Shown: piece by piece, positions 33,169 through 37,812 of the stretch | Layout: the number at the start of each line of letters is the position of its first letter | How positions within the stretch are numbered: the first letter of the stretch is position 1 | Assembly: GCA_000969725.1 (NCBI GenBank) | Contig: JXSR01S064846.1 | Length of the DNA: 37,812 nt | Source of the DNA: Ophiothrix spiculata | Taxonomy: Eukaryota; Echinodermata; Ophiuroidea; Amphilepidida; Ophiotrichidae | Strand: one strand, 5' to 3' | The notes under the pieces: generated by a model | Told to the model about the DNA's origin: nothing | Seen by the model: the letters and a program-made list of their open reading frames with translations, nothing else | Database searches by the model: none | Program-made: the position numbers and the translations under genes

Positions 33169-33951
33169 AGTCATAAGAGCCCGTTCATTTTAAAAAGCAT
33201 ATTTAAATTCCTAATACCATATACTATACTGACTGTTTGAAGCTGTTTGTTTCATTAAATTTAAAAAAAAAACCTGAAAGACAATATATATTATATACAA
33301 TTACAATATTATTATAACATGTTTAATCGGTTTGGACTAAAACAGGTACTCGGAATCCGGGTCAAAATTACCGCTATAAACACCACAGAAAATATATACT
33401 ATATTTAGGCGGCCCTTCTAAACATCTCAGCTGGTGCAAGTCCACTATTTGAGGCTTACCCAGAGCTAGTCATTGCACTCTTGACTACATAGAGGTACCT
33501 CATGATGATGTGACACTTCTCGACATTGCTCAAGTACCATATGGTCTGGTTCCCTTTGAGAAGGGCTAGAGATGCTGATTTTTGATTCATCCAGTCAAAA
33601 TGGATGACTAGGTCAATGGGGTTATATTAATTTCACCCTGAAATATAGTTAACTTTTAACCCCACCCGGGGTTGTTCTTCAACCACATTTACCAGTTAAA
33701 TTTTTGACTGACCCCACGGGGTCATATTTAACCCTTTTTTAGTCGGTGCATAGTTGACTTGGAAAGCGGGGTCAAAAATGACCCTTTTGGGGTCAAATTT
33801 TGACCCCGTAGTTTTTAGTGTGTACTCCAAAGTCCATAGCAGTTAATAAGTCTATTTTTGGCCTTTTTGCACAAATACATAACAGTTTGAAGAGTTTTGA
33901 TGAGTAGTGAATTTTGTCGGATATTGGTATTTAACTTTATATAGTGAAGCT

Positions 33952-33960
33952 TATAAAAGG
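33952..33960 (+). promoter_or_regulatory. TATA box candidate (tataaaagg)
   Basis: A match to the metazoan TATA consensus. It lies 130 bases right of the 1.2-kb transposon and 132 bases before an ATG with a plausible coding segment. If used, transcription would start near 33982 and give a leader of about 100 bases. Such motifs are common in AT-rich DNA. Confidence 0.25.
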
Positions 33961-34083
33961 TGTTGATGAAATGGTATTACCAGAACATTCTTGCATTTTA
34001 CCTTCAGTAAAGTTACATTAAGACATTAAGCTTAAAACTTAATCTCATCCAGCGACAAAATATCTACTGAGAGGATATAAACT

Positions 34084-34227
34084 ATGGCAACCGCATCTAT
34101 TGAGGGCATCTTAACGAGGATTTCATCCAATGCGATTGAGGCCAGCAATGGTGAGATAGCCTCAAAAGCTTATAACATCTTCAGTTTTATCTTTGACTCA
34201 TTTTCTTTTATCGCTTACAAGAAATGA
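34084..34227 (+). CDS. candidate start exon or small ORF, unknown
   Basis: An ATG in acceptable context (aaactatgg) opens MATASIEGILTRISSNAIEA, and the frame stays open for 47 codons to TGA. After codon 22 a donor (aatg|gtgaga) offers splicing, so this may be a first coding exon. A CpG-enriched segment at 34245-34330 contains further open frames behind a weak acceptor. The first 22 codons look more coding-like than the phenylalanine-rich remainder, which favours the spliced reading. Product unknown. Confidence 0.3.
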   Translation: MATASIEGILTRISSNAIEASNGEIASKAYNIFSFIFDSFSFIAYKK

Positions 34228-35018
34228 ATAAAAAACAAGATTAAAGTAACAGGTGGGACGAAGCCTCGGAATCGGAACGCAATTTTGTACGATTTAATCC
34301 TCTTGTCGTAAAGTGCACTTAGCGAGAAAAAAATGATAATATTGTCATAAGTGCTGCTCTATGAATGATTTAGAAACTTTAAAACAGTATCTAGATGAAA
34401 ATTTGAGTGGCATCGTTATAATATTAACAAAACATGTAATGAAAAGTGTCTATTTGAAGTTGTTTTTATTCTGTCGGTAAAAGGATAAAAGCCGTTTCAT
34501 TGAAGATGTGTAAATGATCTTGAAATAGGAATGAACTGGATTTTTTATTTGGTTTCGTATGTCCGTTCCTAACATAATGGATAAGTGAAAGATACCGTCT
34601 TTCAGTGTGTTTAATATTTGATCAAAACTGGATCATAATGATGTATCGTAGGTTTCCCTTGATGAATAACAGTCTTGGTTCAACTGAAGAGGGAGTAGAC
34701 TTACTATCCCAGGATGCATTGAGGGAATGGACATCTTGATCACATGACTTATTATACATCAGATAAGTTCATAATAAAGTGCTTAAAGTATTTATTTGTC
34801 TAGTTTGTTTAAGAAATAAGGATGTTGATGATGTGGCAGTTAAAATGAACGAAGTGGATGAGGATGAAAATTATGATGCAAGATAATTTTGCAACCGTAC
34901 TTTAGTTATTAAAATTCCAAGGACTTATAGAAAAGTGAATGCATTTAGAATGAGGTTTATGATAAAAAAAAACTTATTCAAAGTGGAACTGTGTAAACTC
35001 TCATTCATCTGGGATTGG

Positions 35019-35317
35019 TAAGATAAACAAAATTGAAATTAAATCTTGTCAACCAGACATACCTTTGAGCACAAACCAACGTTGCGACCGCAACCTGCGA
35101 TCTTCAACTGGGTTGAATTTATCACACGGCTGGGACAGGATCGCGAGGGACATTCCTCGCCGTATGACGTCATCTTCTTCCAATAACATCACCGGAAGTA
35201 ATCCAGATCCAATTTCTTCACAACCCAGTTGAAGATCGCAGGTTGCGGTCGCAACGTTGGTTTGCGCTCAAAGGTATGTCTGGTTGACAAGATTTAATTT
35301 CAATTTTGTTTATCTTA
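35019..35317. mobile_element. near-perfect inverted repeat, 97-bp arms
   Basis: The left arm 35019-35115 and right arm 35221-35317 differ at a single position (gcacaaacc against gcgcaaacc), with a 105-base spacer. The inner halves are GC- and CpG-rich (aacgttgcgaccgcaacctg), the outer halves AT-rich. The spacer itself has a smaller hairpin (gcgagg-acatt-cctcgc) plus CRE-like and ETS-like sites. A 14-base direct repeat (cttattcaaagtgg) lies at 34973-34986 and 35314-35327. No protein is encoded. The low divergence implies a recent event. Confidence 0.92.
35165..35199. promoter_or_regulatory. CRE-like and ETS-like sites in palindrome spacer
   Basis: The palindromic CRE core tgacgtca is at 35165-35172, a ccaat at 35180-35184 and accggaagt, a canonical ETS core, at 35191-35199. 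Such sites often occur together in CpG-type promoters. Whether the element promotes transcription is unknown. Confidence 0.35.
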
Positions 35318-37812
35318 TTCAAAGTGGCTTATTTTTTTAAATAGAATTGTAAATTGCAATGGTTTTATGATTGTAGACATATTTTTAAGATTTGCCCTAA
35401 ATACTGTTCCAAGTTCATTATGTTTTATATAGTGCAGTAAACACTCTCTAGCTATGCACAATGGGAAGTCTGAAATTATCGCCGATATTCAGCTGTAAAA
35501 ATCACCTGTTTCCATATCAACTGGCCGTATCCAATAGCCCCTCGCTCGCTCGCTCCTAATCCTTACGGTATTATTATCCCAACTCGAATAATAAATTGGC
35601 CCAGCATGATGATAGCCTGATGAAATTTGTGCCGAGCGCTGAGAGAGAAAAGTTCAACATATTTGTCCAAATGTAATGTAGCAGATATAAACCATTTTGG
35701 TTGCAAGGCTAATGGTCAATCAGTCGTGTTGTAATTAAGCTGATGTTAAAAGGATTGAACACGTCTGGTTTTACGTCAGAATTTTTAAAGAACAAGTAGC
35801 ATGGCCCCATTTTTTGTATTTGCGAGTTTATATAGTCCAATAACAACATGATAACCATTTGAAGTGGACATAAACATGCTGAATATATGGATAACAAATT
35901 TCAGTCTTATAATTTGAAAAGAAAACAACTTTTGTGTGATTTTGAAATCGAAATATTGTGCAATTTCTTTTTATAACCATAAAAAATTGAATGGCTCAAT
36001 TATCTTCTGTGTGCATGATTATATAAACATGGAGACTGGAGACTTGAGTTATCAGGAGTTGGCATTATTGGGTGTTTTAGATACTGCCCACTCATGACAA
36101 AAGGGCACATACCATGTCATCATAGAGATGCTATGACGACCATAACTGATGACCTGAAAACAGTATTCCTGTTAACCAGCATCCCCCTTCCAGAATGTTA
36201 CGTCCCCTTTCTCTTTCAAATTTTTTTGTCATATTACTGATGTCTGTTCCACTAAAAACAATTGATATTGCTTCTGGACATCTTATATGATTATGAGTAT
36301 TTGTCCTGTTCCAAAGAAAAGTTTATTTTCCATTAAATCCAAACATTTTTTTTTAATAACACCACTGATAAGAGACTTAAAGAACTACATGCGTAATGGA
36401 TTTAGAAAAAGTCTATTTACATCGGCAAATGAGATATTTTTCATTCATGATAAGTGCATTTTTCATTCATGATGAGCGTAGATTAATTCAAAACGAGTTT
36501 CTGTTTTAGTTCAACTCGCATCTATTCCAATCAAAACATGTCATTCATGAATATTTATCAATTATTAACCATCATCTATTTATACACTTGGACTTTGGGA
36601 ATAAGTCTTAGCCAAAGGGGATAAAAGTACACTTTTCTAACAAATGAATAGAAATCTTTGATTCATGGAGGAGTATTAATTTATTCATGATCTGTTTTCT
36701 CTACTTTTTTCTCTTTCATGTGCCGTTCTGCCGCTGTCCTGTTTTTATGTGACCTTATCTTCAACAGGTAAGATTTTAAATACATTTCTTGAAGTAGCGT
36801 ACTTTGTGAAAAAAAGCTTTTTTTGTTGTCTGAACAATTGTGTTGTCTGAAAGATAGCATATATTGATCATATTTAGGTGGGATGTGGGTATCTATGTTC
36901 AACATTGTTCACCCTAAACAAAACCATGCCTATTATGCAATGTGCGTAAATGCACCAAAAAATATACAAAGTTGTAGGTTTCTGATAAAAATTTTCAATC
37001 CTGAAATTTGCGCAAATATTTGCCAATTTCGGCGAATAATTTACCTAAAATTGTAAAATGCAAAGGGCATGAAATTGTGTACGTTTAATTATGGGTATCA
37101 AGAAAAAAATGAAGAAATCAGGCCACATAAACAAAATGAGTTTTTTCTCGTCCGAAGGTTTCTCAAAATGTGAGGAGGGGTGGAGGTGTCTTTTTTTTAA
37201 AGGTTGGGGAGAGCCTGACCAATCCAGGTTTACCCTTCGTATATGTTGACTGCACATTCAGTTGTTGTCTTTTAACTCAATGTAATATAGATGGATGTTG
37301 GTTTAACAGCAGTTCCAAAATTTAAAGAATCATTGATATTTGAAGGATTTAGTTAAATTTTTTTACAACTTTTTAGCATTTATGCAAAAAAAGTAGTGCG
37401 ATACCAAAAAGTGAGGAGAAGGGTACAGGAAACAACTTTATTATTTTATGAGGCCTTATATGTGAAATGTACTCCAGTGACTGCAAGTTAGGGGGAAATG
37501 AGAGGGCAAGGCTGCCCTGGCAGGGTTCTTTATGCACTGAGACAAGGCTAGACAATTTATCTGTTTTTGTATCGTTTTGCATAAATTTGAGTTATGTAAA
37601 GCCAATCAAATTCTTTCAAGCTTTCAATCTCACCAAAAGGATGCATGAACTTGCCTTACACTGAAATTCTGAGACTTGGAAAAGCTGTTAACTCATGAGA
37701 TGACTGAGAAAGATTTTTGTCTGACTTTTACCATTTTAGCCTTGCCCTTGTTGAGGTTATCCCATCCAATATTGTATGTGGAGAGAGCTATAAGCCCTGG
37801 TGATCATATATA
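35318..37812. other. AT-rich region without supported gene
   Basis: It contains a short CTCG repeat (35541-35555) and a two-copy 22-bp repeat around cattcatgat (36437-36478). The motif attcatga recurs several times between 36440 and 36690. Open frames of 60-74 codons on both strands are unrecognisable. No exon was called. Confidence 0.45.

Larger units (their letters stand above)
32615..33822. mobile_element. 1.2-kb non-autonomous TIR transposon
   Basis: The ends cacactaaaaac-acggggtcaaaat are inverted repeats, with TA directly outside on both sides (32613-32614 and 33823-33824). Multiple subterminal ggggtca/tgacccc motifs occur inside both ends, like transposase-binding arrays. The middle (about 32960-33130) is CpG-rich and holds a short ATG frame. 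No full transposase is present. The TA flanks suggest a Tc1/mariner-like class, though the outer tip also resembles CACTA termini. Confidence 0.85.

Noticed and set aside
1-37812. CRISPR array, operon or phage-like system
   Set aside because: No regularly spaced identical short repeats, no dense gene array and no bacterial ribosome-binding patterns; the window is eukaryotic.

Overview
The window reads as AT-rich nuclear DNA of a metazoan. It has no compact gene array, no long uninterrupted reading frame (the longest is about 112 codons), GT-AG bounded exon-like islands, tRNA-derived SINE copies, many short inverted-repeat (MITE-like) elements, microsatellites and one 50-base assembly gap. No gene family could be recognised with confidence, so no gene symbols are given. 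The density of MITE-type elements and the tRNA-SINE style would suit a marine invertebrate, perhaps an echinoderm or hemichordate; that is inference only.

Layout. 1-3750: no supported gene. 3760-4515: a diverged three-copy tandem repeat, then a possible end of an LTR retrotransposon on the minus strand. 5324-5601: a MITE with 63-bp inverted repeats. 7544-7800: the best exon pair of the left half. 8577-8727: a TA-flanked near-palindrome, then a diverged tandem duplication. 9114-9345: a protein-like stretch apparently broken by a frameshift. 10814-11795: candidate exons on both strands. 11974-15173: a cluster of related tRNA-SINE copies in both orientations, with a MITE among them. 17577-18622: an inverted-repeat element, a minus-strand exon candidate and another SINE copy. 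18649-23015: two local segments that reappear fused together directly beside the assembly gap. 24101-25276: a 64-bp tandem repeat and a TIR element flanked by an unusually long (15-bp) direct repeat. 26957-28440: two more inverted-repeat elements. 29037-29420: the most convincing coding sequence, a C-terminal exon pair with a duplicated splice acceptor. 29489-29676: a palindrome next to a tRNA-like B box. 32531-33822: a possible terminal exon, then a 1.2-kb TIR transposon starting 10 bases after its stop. 33952-34227: a TATA box and possible start exon. 35019-35317: an almost perfect inverted repeat with 97-bp arms. 35318-37812: no supported gene.

How it works together. Most plausibly this is intronic and intergenic DNA crossed by parts of two or more spliced genes, mainly on the plus strand, and heavily colonised by non-autonomous transposons. 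Short exons in AT-rich DNA are hard to tell from chance: at this base composition an open stretch of 30 codons after an AG is common. Exon confidences are therefore low to moderate, and are raised only where splice signals, phase compatibility and local GC content agree.
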